A stretch of DNA of 64,000 nucleotides. Origin: Catonia carolina. Lineage: Eukaryota; Arthropoda; Insecta; Hemiptera; Achilidae. The stretch lies in NCBI GenBank assembly GCA_035578175.1, contig JAQMRL010000011.1:1871501-1935500 (forward strand), given 5' to 3'. Positions 1-11,499 of this stretch are shown here, piece by piece. Each line of letters opens with the position of its first letter. Within the stretch, counting starts at the first letter, position 1. A model generated the notes under the pieces. That model searched no databases. It was given only the letters and a program-made list of their open reading frames with translations, and was not told where the DNA came from. The position numbers and the translations under genes are program-made.

Positions 1-850
1 GCTCAACCTTAAAGAAGTGTCCTAGTTATCATTTCTGTACCCAAAATAAAAAAGTGGAATTCTGTCTAGATGGAAGTAGATGTAAGAAACTTCGTTTAGT
101 TTTAAGATCATACTTTTGTGTCTTAAAATTTTTCTAAAGATTAGTTTTATAATAATACACTTAAGACTCCTGTAACAAGGAATTTCTAGCAACAATAGTC
201 TGTTATTCATTATAACACTGTAATTACTCTGAGTTTAAGCAGCGCGTATCGTGTCGGCCAAGGTATATTTTGAAAAGGCCTTTATGAATTAATTTATTCT
301 GTAATAGTTCAACTGGAAATGTGTCATTCTCATGTTAAAAGGAACAGCGCTTTAGTTAAACTATTTACTGAAATAGAAACTCGTATTAATGACATGAGTT
401 GATTGATTGAACCCCGTGAGAGACATTCCCCTTTATCCACCTTGTTAAAGTTTCTAACTAAGGTCCACCCTCCTAAATAATATAATACATTTCAACTATT
501 CCATTATATTACTCTAGTTATTATTAGACATACGCTTATTAAAATAAAACAATTGATCATAAAAATATTGTACAACTACCACCTGTTTCATTAACTTCTT
601 TAAAAACTATAGAAATCAATTCTGGTCCGTTACAATCCGTTAGTTTTGGTACGTTCATTTAAATTAGGTTACACGTTATTATTTTCTCCCACACAAAATA
701 ATGAAAATTAATTGTTTCCGTGATAACAAGACAATAGTAATTAATAAATATTTTATTTGTTTGATGTAACAAAGAATTTTCTGAAGCTTTTCTTTAATAC
801 CTAAATGAGGATGTTTATCAATAGAGATTTGTTTACTTTTTTGTCTTCTA
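1..850. other. No feature seen
   Basis: AT-rich sequence without a supportable gene or repeat. Short open frames have no protein-like character. Confidence 0.6.
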
Positions 851-854
851 TACA

Positions 855-1345
855 ACTATATACTAAGATACAACAAGAAAATTTGATAAAAAAAAAGAAA
901 GGATGACTAGAAAAAAAAATAAATGTAAAAGAACAGTGACACCCATTGGTATATGTTCTATGAGATAAAGTTCATGATACAATGATAACATTACAAGATC
1001 TCGGGGCCAATAATGTTTCAACCTGCGTTGCGTATTCCCTGGTAGTGATGCATCCGATAGCTTGGTAATCAATTTTTTGGGGTGATCATGCAATTTTCTG
1101 TGAAAAACACTGTAGCCGGACTTACCTACTTCACTTATAAACGGAGTATTAAGGTCATCATGAAGAATTTTGTTGTTAACTTAAAAAGATGCGCAGGTGA
1201 TTAAACGTAGGAATTTTTACTGAAAGGCTTGTAATTTTTGTGGGTTGCTTGGTTTAGCTGTGCCATAAATTTGTAGCCCATAGGTCCATATTGGTTTAAA
1301 ATAAACTTGGTTTATAAAGTAATAGTTTAGATTTTACAGTCAGTG
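855..1345 (-). pseudogene. Jockey-type LINE remnant (reverse transcriptase C-terminus)
   Basis: The minus strand encodes pieces of a jockey-clade ORF2 C-terminus, including LHDHPKKLITKLSDASLPGN followed by RRLKHYWPRDL. The RRLKR-WPRDL ending is typical of jockey polymerases. Upstream (about 1265-1345) weaker pieces read as a frameshifted Y-K-P-x-W-T-Y-G segment. A second copy of the same subfamily lies at 35825-36275. The copy is broken by frameshifts, has no RT catalytic core and cannot be active. Confidence 0.7.
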
Positions 1346-1509
1346 AAGAGCGGCGTCGGAGTAGTTCTTTGGAGTTCAAAGTCAGTCTTTTGGTTTTTAT
1401 ATGAGCTGCTCAGGTGAGTCTCTTAAAAATGATTTGTTTACTTAAAAATGAAAGATGTAAACAATTTATCAATATTTTATTTGTCTGCAGTAAGAAAGCA
1501 TTTTTCTAA

Positions 1510-1686
1510 AGCTTTATTAAAAACTGGAATGGTCATTAGCGATGACGTTGGGTTGGAACTTTATGTGATGAAGGATGAAATGATTTTTTGTAACGTATGA
1601 AAATATGCCATGCCTGAGTGGGATTCGAACCCAGGACCGCATGATGAGAGGCGAGCACGTTACCAACTGCGCCAATGCGGCCGGCA
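1510..1686 (-). repeat. tRNA-derived SINE, family A
   Basis: The minus strand has a tRNA-like head (1611-1686) with a perfect pol III A box TGGCGCAGTTGG (1663-1674) and B box GGTTCGAATCC (1621-1631). The head does not fold as a working tRNA: the acceptor arms mismatch and the anticodon region carries extra bases. The body ends with CGCTAATGACC near 1530, a tail motif shared with the other family A copies. Read as a retroposed SINE, not a tRNA gene. Confidence 0.75.
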
Positions 1687-1689
1687 ATT

Positions 1690-2489
1690 TAGTATTTTAG
1701 TATTATTTAGTATTTTACAATTTAGTATTATTCTATTCTTGCTTGTTAGTCTATTAATTTACTACAAATTATCGAAACCTGTTTTCTTGTAGTAATCTGG
1801 AAGTACGAGGAGGTCTACTTCAAAATTCAGATTGAAAAGACAAAAATTCAAGAGGTGTATTTCAAAACGTAGATTCATTGTTTTTATTGATTTTTTTAGT
1901 CGATCAAATTCTATATTATATAATTAATACCTACATATAATTATGATTACATTTTCCAAATTTTACCTTTTGGAGAAGTTATGAACGTTTTAAAAGTTTA
2001 AATCTTTCCAAAACTGTGAAAACATCATCAATATTACCAAAAACTAAATAAAATTAAGATCATGTGAGTTTCCTGTTAGATTATGTAAGTAATTAAAATG
2101 AAACATGTTTTTTAATGCACTGTTACCGTAACGTGGTCTTTCAAACTCTTAATATGGTTTGCTACCTCTAGACAGATTGTTGAAAGAGAATACAGAACTT
2201 TCCAACAAATATTTAAGACAAAGAGAGGATTGTAATATCTTATCAAATTATGGTAATCTCCTTGTAAAGAAAGGAGATTCCGGAAACTTAAGAAGAAAAT
2301 AATATTCAGAAAATATTTTGAAAGAAAAGATTAAATTTCTTAATCGAAGACACCGAATCTTGATGAACAAAAAGATGGTGGTTACGTTTTATATTAAGAA
2401 CACGCACAGATAATGGTAAAAAAATTTGTTGCCTTAAAAAGCTACTTTTAACAGTTTAAAAAAAACAATCGACTAGAATTTTAAATATT
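1690..2489. other. No feature seen
   Basis: AT-rich, no recognisable element. Confidence 0.6.
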
Positions 2490-3060
2490 CTTCTTCATCT
2501 ACCGCTTACGGATTAGACGCTACGCCTGTTCCAACCTCAAACCATCTTTTCCTTGGTCTACCCAAACTTCTTCCGATTAGGCAATATTGCAATGCTTGCA
2601 CCGTAACTCTTTGACTTATCATTCTTGTGACATGATTTTTCCAGCGAGTCCTGGAACTGCTCGTTTTCTCTAGGATAGTTTCGTCTCTACCTAGTTCTCT
2701 TTTGATGTCGCTACTACGAATCTGATCTCACAGGGAGCACCCGTTGACCGATATCAAGAATCTCATTTTAGCGGCTTCTGCTTTCCTTAATTGTGTTGTT
2801 CTTAGCACCCATGACTTGAAACCGTATAGCAGTAGGGTAACTGCCATCACGTCATATATACGTGTTCTTGTATCGTTCCGTGTTTTCTTTCTTAAGACCT
2901 TATTAATGAAGCCGCAAACCATCTGAAATTTATTTACCCTTTTCAAAATTTCATCATCTTCGTAATACCAGGTATGTGAAATGGAAAACTTGTTTCTAAG
3001 TCCTGTCATCAAGCACTATTTTCGAGCGAAATCGTTCTTCACCAGCGTAAACCATTAAGT
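2490..3060 (-). pseudogene. LINE remnant, polymerase C-terminal region
   Basis: The minus strand encodes VMAVTLLLYGFKSWVL followed by RKAEAAKMRFLISVNGCSL, the stretch after the RT domain that non-LTR elements share (VP-LLYGSE-W and AAEMRFLR-V-GC). After an in-frame stop, the same direction continues with DIKRELG, WKNHVTRM and GRPRKRW down to about 2490. This is a different lineage from the jockey copies here. It has at least one stop and no catalytic core. Confidence 0.8.
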
Positions 3061-3091
3061 TCGTTTTCCTTGCTGATATTTTCATACTATA

Positions 3092-3589
3092 CAGGAGCTC
3101 GGTTATCCGAACGTCATTCATCTGAACTGTCAATAATCCGAACCACTATCGATGGAAAAAATACATATTTACTCACTTTTCTGCCCCAAAAACTGCAACG
3201 ATATGGTGCAAAAAAATAGCCTGAATTTAGTGCTGCTGAAGTATTGTTACTAAAAAGAATGAGATATTGCTGCTACAAAAAGAAGTACAGTCTTACTTTA
3301 AAAGAAAATTCAAGATTTTTTAAAAAATTGCTATAATATAAAAGTATATATAAGTGGGTTAAAAAATATTTCCTAACGTAATTTATCAGTTTTAAAACTC
3401 TGTATTTTTTCGTTTCTTTTTATAATCTTTATTACTCTACATTGTCAATATATGCAATTAGTGTTAGGTTATTACATTGTTATAGCACAGTGTATCAAAT
3501 TACGGTATTTAGTGTTTTTGATTATCCGAACTATTTGATTATCAGAACCACTCTGGTCTCAATTAGTTCGGATAACTGACGCTCCATTG
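3092..3589. mobile_element. Pogo/Tigger-like MITE, 498 bp
   Basis: The ends form imperfect inverted repeats, GGAGCTCGGTTATCCGAAC on the left and GGAGCGTCAGTTATCCGAAC read inward from the right. A TA dinucleotide lies immediately outside both ends (3090-3091 and 3590-3591), as expected for Tc1/mariner/pogo elements. TTATCCGAAC is repeated in subterminal positions. No intact transposase is present. A truncated relative lies at 42061-42405. Confidence 0.75.
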
Positions 3590-3591
3590 TA

Positions 3592-4984
3592 TATTACTTG
3601 CCAATATTTTTGAGCAGGAATAATTTTGCTCAAACAAGAATTCTGGGACATTTCAATACCTGGAGGAACCTTCTGCTTACATCAACAAGTAGCATCGTCC
3701 ATATAAATGTTATAATAATGTTGCAGAGAGACTACATCCTTGTAGAACTTTTAACGAATTCACTTCTAGTAAAAGTAAGAGTTTTTATCCACCTCCTTTT
3801 GGTATCCACCTCTTTTATTATATTGATGATAATAACTTGCTTATTAATTATGATGGCATACCCAGATATTTAAATAGGTTATATAAACTAAATGTATAAA
3901 ATTATGTTAGTAATATTTTATTTACTTATCAAGATTTGAAATTATCCATGAAGTAAGAATATAAGGAATATATTTATAAGAAAAGTAAACAGGAGTTCAT
4001 TATTATTTAAGCAAGATAACCATTAATCATATGTCACTTATGTACACAGATAAAGAATTACACACCGTAGAAATACATGAGCATGACGATGATGGAAAAG
4101 ATTGTATAAAGTTAGATAGGGGTCAGCTTTAAAGTTGATAGGTTTACTGGACACTCATATAGTATGGAAGAAACAAACAAGATTGTCGCAAATAATAGAC
4201 AAAGCTCAACAACAAGGTTTGTCGCAATATTATCCTTTCTAAATTTAGATTAGTATTGAAGATGACTGGGGGAGTTTACTATATTATAAAAGAAAAAGAA
4301 GGGTGGGATTCTCTGATATGAAAATAGAAGGGTTTTCATCATTAATCAGAACCTTATACAGCTGTTGGAATTTCTCTGCGTACTTTACTAAGATCTTATT
4401 ATCATATTCAATCCATCAAATTCCAAACAACATTTTTAATACCCTTTGTCAAGTTTCATACAAACATGTAATATTACGTTGTGAAACATACTGTTACATC
4501 CTTTTTATTATAAAATAAAAATCTTCCCCCGCCTTCTATATCACATCTTTGGTAAATATAATGATAGGCGTAATAACATTACAGTACCAAGAACAGAACC
4601 ATTAGGAACACTCGCTTTATATTTCTTTGTTGTTTAATAATTTTTTCTTTCTCAGTATAATGTGTTGACGTTATTTTAAAATCATTTGACAAACTTCTTC
4701 TCGTTACTTTGTCATCACTTTATAATACTATAGACTGAATTAGCATTTTAATAAAAAAATTACAAAAAAGCTTTTTTGAAAAATTAGCATCTTGTTCAAG
4801 TAGAGAAGTTTAAGAATATATTATAATTATATTAACGGTTGTTCGGTGTCTAAATTTTGGCACAAGAATTTAATATTAAAATAGGTTATGTTAGAATCTA
4901 TCATCATATATTATTTAGTTTCTTTGAATAAAATATTTTGGGTTTAAGAAAAACTACTGGTTAACAGTAATTCAAAGGTTAATT
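3592..4984. other. No feature seen
   Basis: AT-rich. Two short open frames (3598-3873, 4303-4518) lack motifs and codon character; probably chance. Confidence 0.55.
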
Positions 4985-5105
4985 AGATTTTAATGAAAGT
5001 GTTACACAACAAGAACATTGATCATATTAATCCAAATATCCGATCTTTCTTCATACATCAATTCCCTGTTAATAGGCTTCAAAAGGATACAACTCTATGG
5101 AGCAA
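4985..5105 (+). pseudogene. Probable jockey LINE C-terminal fragment
   Basis: The plus strand reads HINPNIRSFFIHQFPVNRLQ, which parallels the HINPN...INELPVNSRLKRR ending of the jockey remnant at 28925-29710. Only about 120 bases are recognisable. Assignment rests on that one similarity. Confidence 0.4.
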
Positions 5106-5429
5106 CAATTAATTTTAATATTGACATTACAAAATGTTTTCAGACAACATTTTTACGTACAGCTCTTAGAATACCATGGTACATTATATGAAACAAAATA
5201 TATTCTATTTAAAACGATATAGGGGCTTAATTCAGTAAAATAGGAAATCATAGGATTTGGCTGAATATCCGAACAAAGACTGAACGGATATCCGAATCAT
5301 ACCGCAATCAACCTATGGACAACTAAGACTGTAATTACTTTTACAAGACTAATACATACGATGTGTTTCACCTAAGTAGTAGATTTGATAATTATTGTCA
5401 ACCTTTGAACTGTATTCCTGTTGTTGGTT

Positions 5430-5787
5430 ATAGGTCATCAGCCAAAAGACTGATGTGAACCTCTAGAGGCTTTACTATGAAATATAAGGAATGGTGTGGT
5501 TTACCAAGCCTTCCTCACTAAATGGAGAAGCATGCTTATCACCATTCCACGCCTTCTAAAAGCATCTTCTTTCCACCCTGTAAATTACAATTTTACTTCA
5601 TTCACCACATGGTCTGGCTGCTGAATGAAAATCATTACTCTCAGAGGATAACTTTGACTAGTGTCTTTTACACCTCTACATCTTCTGTTCTTAGATGCTT
5701 CAGTCATATTATAACTGGTGCGATAAGAAACAGATTTTTTAGTCCTGGAATTAGCAGATCGAGTTCAAATAATGTTATGAGCAAATA
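5430..5787 (+). repeat. R380 repeat, copy 1
   Basis: A nearly full-length copy of the dispersed 380-390-bp family. It opens with GGTCATCAG, a short hairpin, then CCTCTAGAGG, and ends with the segment reading AGCAGATCGAGT. Seen from the other strand this is the family's sense direction, with the hairpin at the 3' end. Short open frames across it are not conserved between copies, so it is treated as non-coding. Confidence 0.8.
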
Positions 5788-6379
5788 AAACTTATTTAAT
5801 TTAAAATTATTTATTTTTTTTTAAATATTCATTTGGTCTGTAACAATGATTATATTAATAGATGATAATGTTTTATTTTGTGTTTTTCTGAGTTATCTCT
5901 ATTACTTATTTATTGTTCTTGTTTTTAATGAAAGAAAAGATTATAATTTTGCTGTCTAGATAATAAAATATTATAAATAAATAAATAGACGTTTTAAAAT
6001 AAAGTGGAATCGTGGTATATTCCAACCACCATAAGGAGCTAATTTTTAAAGTTATTATCATGAATTATATTTTATTAAAACAAGTAATGTGAAACCGTGC
6101 GTCTCAGATTCTTATACCTCATTAACTATTTCACGTTAAATTAATATCTCATAAGTTAATTACATAACTCTTAACATTATATTACCTGTTTATCATTTCA
6201 TTACTATCGTTAATTGATTCACTTTCATCTCATTCTCACGTTAATAATATTCTTCATTGATAATATCCGCTAGTTTTATTAATAACGTTAAACAATTGTA
6301 AGTAAAAAAAATTAGTAAGCTCTGTAGGTGCAAAGTTCCTGGTATATTTAGATATTTTTGAATATTTTTGATGGCTTAA

Positions 6380-6941
6380 CACTTTCAGTGCCGAAACAAT
6401 ATTTAAAAGGTTAATCTAAAGTGTCATTTAATTGGAATAAGGGTGTACAAAAGGTGCCAGCCCTTATTTTGAAAACTTACAGGTGTAAGCCTGCCATTGC
6501 AGACCAAAATTTTAACGTTCCAGAAAAATAAAATGTCCTGTTAAAAATTAATTTTTATTGTGTTCATAAAAAATCGTTCTAATACAAAAAATATTCATAA
6601 TAGTCATTTTTAGTTTATTTAAAGTCGCGTCGACAGCTTGGTCATTAGCAACTACTGTGGGTTTTAGTACCGGTGGTTTCAACGTGTTAATATTTCCAGA
6701 CCCTAGCCGGGAATCGAACCCGGAACCTTTTGCTTTGTAGGCTAGCGCGCAAGTCACTACGCCACGGAGGCGGTTTCAAAATACATTATTCCATTAATTT
6801 TTTGTTAAAAGTGTTTTTTTGGAAATGCTCGTTTATCCGGACGTTAGCACTTTATGCATAACTTATGGACGTCCGGTAAACCGGATGTTATAACTACGTA
6901 AGATATCGACGTTCTGTTTTTCGGACGTTTGTACTGAAAGG
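6380..6941. mobile_element. TTAA-flanked MITE (piggyBac-like ends) with a nested SINE
   Basis: The left end is TTAA then CACTTTCAGTGCCGAAAC. The right end read inward is CTAAT then CCTTTCAGTACAAACG. The resemblance between ends and the TTAA flank suggest a non-autonomous piggyBac-type element. A related sequence with TTAA-CCCTTTTATGCCG lies on the minus strand at about 58985-59155. A family A SINE (6608-6775) sits inside. The right flank has drifted to TTAG, so the target duplication is imperfect. Confidence 0.5.
6608..6775 (-). repeat. tRNA-derived SINE, family A (nested)
   Basis: The minus strand has A box TGGCGTAGTGACT (6752-6764), B box GGTTCGATTCC (6710-6720) and the family tail GTTGCTAATGACCAAGC then GTCGACGCGAC before an A/T-rich end. 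It lies inside the MITE at 6380-6941, so it inserted later. Confidence 0.85.
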
Positions 6942-8032
6942 ATTAGGAAATATTTTACAATCAAATTAGAAAATAAAAAAATTTCAAAATCTTTTTTAAT
7001 TTAATTTGTAAATGTGCGATGTGTTCACAACACGATCTGTTGGAAAGATGTTTTGGGGGATATTTCAGTTAATAGTCCACGAAGGGTTATTTTTTATTCA
7101 CATGGATAAACAACTTAGACGAGAATAATACAACTCATTGTTATTATTGTTGTTATTATTATTATTATTATTATAAGTTACTTCGTAATAAAGACATTTA
7201 ATAATAAATAAACTAATTAATTAAAAAATAAGAAATTTTACTGATAAAAAATATTTTGATTGATTATAAAATTAAATTACAGTTCTTATTATCAAATACA
7301 ATTTAATTGATTACTTCTAATCAGGTCATTTGATGCCATGTGAAATTACATGACAAGTGCCAAACACAAATAATTTAATTACGCTGTTAACAAATGATGG
7401 TTTGAAGTGGCAAATTTGATAGAAAATTTTAATAAACATTACATCAAACACATGTAAATCATTAAATCAAGAGTAAGATCTTTTAACTTTTTTTATTATA
7501 ATTTATACAATAAAACAGAAGCTCTGTAAGAAGGAATATTGTTTACAAGAGTTTATTTATACGCTTTTATAATCATGAAATATGTGCATTTCAACATCTG
7601 TTATCATCGAAACTCATTGCAGTGTAAGAATATAAGTTTATAACTATATTTAAATCATAGCCTTATTGATAGAATATTATGGCATAAATAAGCTACCAGT
7701 TTTTTCATATAGCAACTTAAAAAGCTGTAAATGTCACTGACCGACTTTGCAAACAAACAACGCATATTTTCTTGACGTGGATGAAAAGATATTAAACAGA
7801 CGTCAAAGTAACAAAAAATATTCAACACACGATGATGAATAACAGTGACAAAGAAATAGTTAACAACTCAATTGAAGAAACCTATTTTTTTAAAACAGCT
7901 GGTAAAGTTTAATGATTATTATTAATCATTAATATTATGTACTCACTTGAAACCATGTGATATTTATTTTGACCTAATTATATCATTTTGTTTTTGTATT
8001 TTAGTGGACTCCCTAATATTCACAAAAAACCT
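6942..8032. other. Only a microsatellite seen
   Basis: AT-rich, otherwise featureless apart from the TTA run. Confidence 0.55.
7141..7174. repeat. (TTA)n microsatellite
   Basis: A run of TTA/TTG triplets about 34 bases long. Confidence 0.85.
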
Positions 8033-8327
8033 ACCGGGTTGGTTTAGTGGTAAAGTCGTCGCCGCGAATCAGTTGCTTAATAGCTCATTTTCGGAGACTT
8101 AAGTTCCTGGTTCAAATCCTAGTAAAGATAGGTAATTACTTTTATACGTATTTGAGTGCTAGACAGTGGGTTACCGCTGTACTATGATTGCTTGGGTTCA
8201 TTATAACCATACTTTCTCAGAAATTATCGGCCTGATTCTGTACAAGACTACACCTCATTTACACGATATACACACCATTGGCATTTCATTTGGTCGTAGT
8301 GTTGCTTACTGTTCTTAAATTGAGCAG
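8033..8327 (+). repeat. tRNA-derived SINE, family B
   Basis: A tRNA-like head reads GGTTTAGTGGTAAAGTCGTC, with a perfect B box GGTTCAAATCC (8109-8119), followed by about 210 bases of body. The body shares landmarks with a second copy at 62376-62710: GTACAAGACTA, CCTCATTTACAC and a final CTAAATTGA-like segment. No sharp target-site duplication is visible. Confidence 0.75.
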
Positions 8328-8649
8328 ATAGTAACGTACTCAGTTTAGCGATAAGAAAACAAAATTAAATAAACAGATTTAAAATTCTGAAGTACGATTA
8401 AATTTGGTAAAACAGATGATTTTTTACTAAATTGGATAATGGTGACAAGAAAACTAAGTTTAAGAGAGCAATAAGAAACATGTTTATAATTCCTCAAAAA
8501 TACAGGTAACCGTTATTTATTACCTCCTTAACTGTTCCTCAAACAAAAATAAATTCTCAATAGTTACAGGTTTATTTGCAACTTGTTTACATCTGTGAAA
8601 CCTTTCTATCTGTCTAATGGAGATCTCTACAGGTCATCGTCTCCATTAC

Positions 8650-9110
8650 TCCTAATATTCACTGCTTTTCTGGGTGCTAATTTTAGCTTCTTTTAATTTT
8701 GGTCCAGTTCCACACTGTTCTAGGCCCCCTGTTCTCATTTTACTGACGGATGATCATAACACAACTGTATTTTTTTCTATATCGTCTAATTCTAATACAC
8801 TGTTTATCTTTCCTACTGGTTGCTGGATTGCTTTACTCCTCCTGTAGTCTAACTTCTAGAGCCAATAACTTATTCTCCAGAAGTTTATCTGCACGGCTGC
8901 AATCTTCTCTAACCTCTTTTTGTCGGTTTTTATATTTCTGTATTTTACACTAAAATGCTTTTCTGTATTATTCTTTAATCATCTCTTTTTTTCTGATAGC
9001 GTCTTTATCATGTCCTTTACTGTACCGCTCTGTTTATTCCTTTGTTCGCTCTGTTCTTTTGGCTGTTCACCCTTTCCTCAGCACTTCACCACGTAGCACT
9101 TCACCCCTCT
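8650..9110 (-). pseudogene. Decayed charged coiled-coil ORF of unknown origin
   Basis: The minus strand contains a protein-like stretch reading KYKNRQKEVREDC, then SRADKLLENKLLALEVRLQ with leucines at heptad-like spacing, ending in stop at about 8835. In the same frame upstream there are further Lys/Arg/Glu-rich pieces separated by stops. Downstream another frame reads GKINSVLELDDIEKN and, past a stop, GPKLKEAKIS. The pattern suggests a broken coiled-coil protein, perhaps a LINE ORF1. I do not recognise the family. Confidence 0.35.
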
Positions 9111-9943
9111 AAAATGTCTATAGAATAATCCTAGTAAGAAGATGTTTCACCAAATCCTATAATTGCAATGGAAACATCCACGCTACGATACATTTTCAGA
9201 TTACATTGCATAAGACATTGATCTAGGAATGAAGAGATTTTCACAACCACAATTACCACAGAATTCAAGAAAGATGCTGAAGAGATACTGGATAAGAGAT
9301 CGCTTCGATTACTAAAGTTATCGTTGTATTTGCTGGTATTTACTGGTAATTTCCTCAAAAATGACAACACAGGTATTTTTTATCGAAACGTTACAAAAAC
9401 TTTGGTGGTCATGTATGTACGAAGTTGTAGTTCTTTTCCAAATAAAATCAGAATATTAAGAAACATTCTATGTTGGGAGCAATGCGTAAATATTCAAAAC
9501 AGAGAAACTAATTAACTTGTCAGTAATGAATTGGGTAGTATACAAAATGGATCGGTGGATGTTATAGCCTGGCTTTCGTAAGGAGAGCCCTGGGCAAAAC
9601 GTGCGTCTGCATTAGTATGTATAGTCTTGTATGTACTGCAATAGTGCAGCGTAATGTAATCAACAATGGAACAGTATGCCTACAAAATACAATGTGTGTT
9701 GTCAATTTTCAACCACACTCTGACTGTACATCTAACTGTAGGTCGGAGGGGTAAGAAGGGTCGAAGTCAAGTATGCGCGTGCGTAGCCCAGCGCTCACAG
9801 CAATTGGTTTGGCCTTTACAAAATTTTTTGTGTAGAAGAACCATTTTAGAAATAATTCTGTAATAGATGTGCAATGTGCGTTTCGGCGCAAATTTTATTT
9901 TTAGCGCAACATAATTTTTGAGTGATGCGAAAATGAACTGTTG
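9111..9943. other. No gene recognised
   Basis: 9540-9860 is somewhat richer in G+C (for example GTATGCGCGTGCGTAGCCC near 9770) but shows no convincing frame. Confidence 0.5.
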
Positions 9944-10110
9944 CAGGTTTTGTTCAACACATTAATGAACTAGGATCTATAAACAGGTTAATTAGACCCA
10001 AAAATATTGAGCTCTTATTGAAAATTCCAACTTGGTCCGCACGAAGTCACGTAAAACTTTTCCTTACCTATATCCAAGTCTTTTTTGTATAGGAATGCAT
10101 GAAGGAGTAG
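9944..10110. repeat. 167-bp direct duplication, copy 1
   Basis: This segment recurs at 10986-11152 with only three base differences. It lacks the TG...CA ends of an LTR, and no matching target-site duplication flanks the pair. Confidence 0.9.
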
Positions 10111-10939
10111 GTGAATGCGAATTGCATTCATATCAAACATATTAATACTAGTAGTTGTAGTACTTCATTATCTATATTTTCAGGAAAATTTAATTATTAC
10201 TAGAACAGGAGAAAGTTCAAAAATCTCCAAATTGTTCTACTTATCAATAAAAAAATCATTACCAAAGACAATGAATAAAGTTTAATTGCGATCATTACAA
10301 ATTATTGTGCTAGTAATTGTTGTGTATTGCTAGCATTCGTTTCTATATCTTAATTAAGAAAGGGTTAATAATAATGGTTTGATTCACTGTGGTATACTCA
10401 ACCCTTTTTCTCTGTAATAATTGCTCAGTTAGGGGCTGCCAATTTTAGAGTATTGTTCAATCAAGTGTTTCCATGGAAATCTCTCTTATTTAAATAATTT
10501 TTCATTACATATTACTAGTATTATTAATCGTACACCAGAAAGAGGATTCTTTTATTCATTTCAATTGTTATAGCCTAATTCTAAATAGATGTTTATATAC
10601 GACTTTCTTTCTTTAAATCATACAATTGTTCACAAAAAGCAAAAGAAGATAAAATATGTAAAATGTTTTATTAAATTCTCAAAAAAAAATATGAAGAAAC
10701 ATGATACATAGTTATATCCTTTGATGCAGTCTTGAAAAAATATGGGAATGACTTCGGAAATGTTTAGAATAACCACCGTAATACTAACATATTTTCACAA
10801 ATATCAATTTTTCAAAAGGTAATTAGGTATCGATACAAATATTACAATGATTGTTACATTTGTTTGTACGACGTAATCTCAGAAAACCACCTAACCGATT
10901 TATAAAATTATTTCATTGTTTGGGAAGTTCAGAGTTTTC

Positions 10940-10985
10940 TAAATAACATAGGCTACATGGAGTGCCATGTAGCCTATGTTATTTA
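10940..10985. repeat. Perfect 21-bp inverted repeat with 4-base loop
   Basis: The arms 10940-10960 and 10965-10985 are perfectly complementary around the loop AGTG. The right arm ends exactly where the second copy of the 167-bp duplication begins. Confidence 0.9.
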
Positions 10986-11152
10986 CAGGTTTTGTTCAAA
11001 ACATTAATGAACTAGGATCTATAAACAGGTTAATTAGACCCAAAAATATTGAGCTCTTATTGAAAATTCCAACTTGGTCCGCACGAAGTCACGCAAAACT
11101 TTTCCTTACCTATATCCAGGTCTTTTTTGTATAGGAATGCATGAAGGAGTAG
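10986..11152. repeat. 167-bp direct duplication, copy 2
   Basis: Three mismatches to 9944-10110. The flanks on both sides differ from those of copy 1, so this is a single duplicated block and not part of a tandem array. Confidence 0.9.
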
Positions 11153-11369
11153 TAGTTATTACTTTTTTTTGTAATTATAAGATTGACAAAAAGGTCTGTT
11201 TTATTTCGTAAAAAAAATTCGTTTGGAAAGTTTTTAGTAGGTAAGTTTCTATTATCGGTACCTAATCATCTATTTAATACAGCCAGGTATCAGGTACGGT
11301 ACAGGACCGCACTAAAGTATGATTTAATCCTTTTCTCTTGCCTTTTTATAATTTTTTGATTTTTTTTTA

Positions 11370-11499
11370 GTTATTTTAAAGTCGTATATGTAAGCTTTGT
11401 TATTAGCGAATATGGTGGACACTGCAACTGGAAGAAAGGGTTTGAACTTGTGAAAATTTTCAGACTCTAGCCGGGGGAATCGAACCCGGGACCTCCGCA
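11370..11499 (-). repeat. tRNA-derived SINE, family A (5' truncated)
   Basis: B box GGTTCGATTCC on the minus strand near 11477-11487, followed by the family body and a degraded tail with a TTAGCGAA / GCTAAT-type core. The A-box part of the head is missing. Confidence 0.7.

Noticed and set aside
1611..1686. Functional tRNA gene on the minus strand
   Set aside because: Pol III boxes are perfect, but acceptor arms mismatch and the anticodon arm has extra bases; a SINE body follows.
5522..5788. 88-aa ORF on the plus strand
   Set aside because: It lies in R380, where the corresponding frame is broken differently in every other copy; also antisense to the inferred retroposon direction.
10940..10985. 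microRNA precursor
   Set aside because: Arms of 21 bp with a 4-base loop are too short and too perfect for a pre-miRNA; the position at a duplication breakpoint offers a better explanation.
9944..11152. LTR retrotransposon with 167-bp LTRs
   Set aside because: The repeats lack TG...CA ends, no primer binding site or target duplication is visible, and the interior has no gag/pol.
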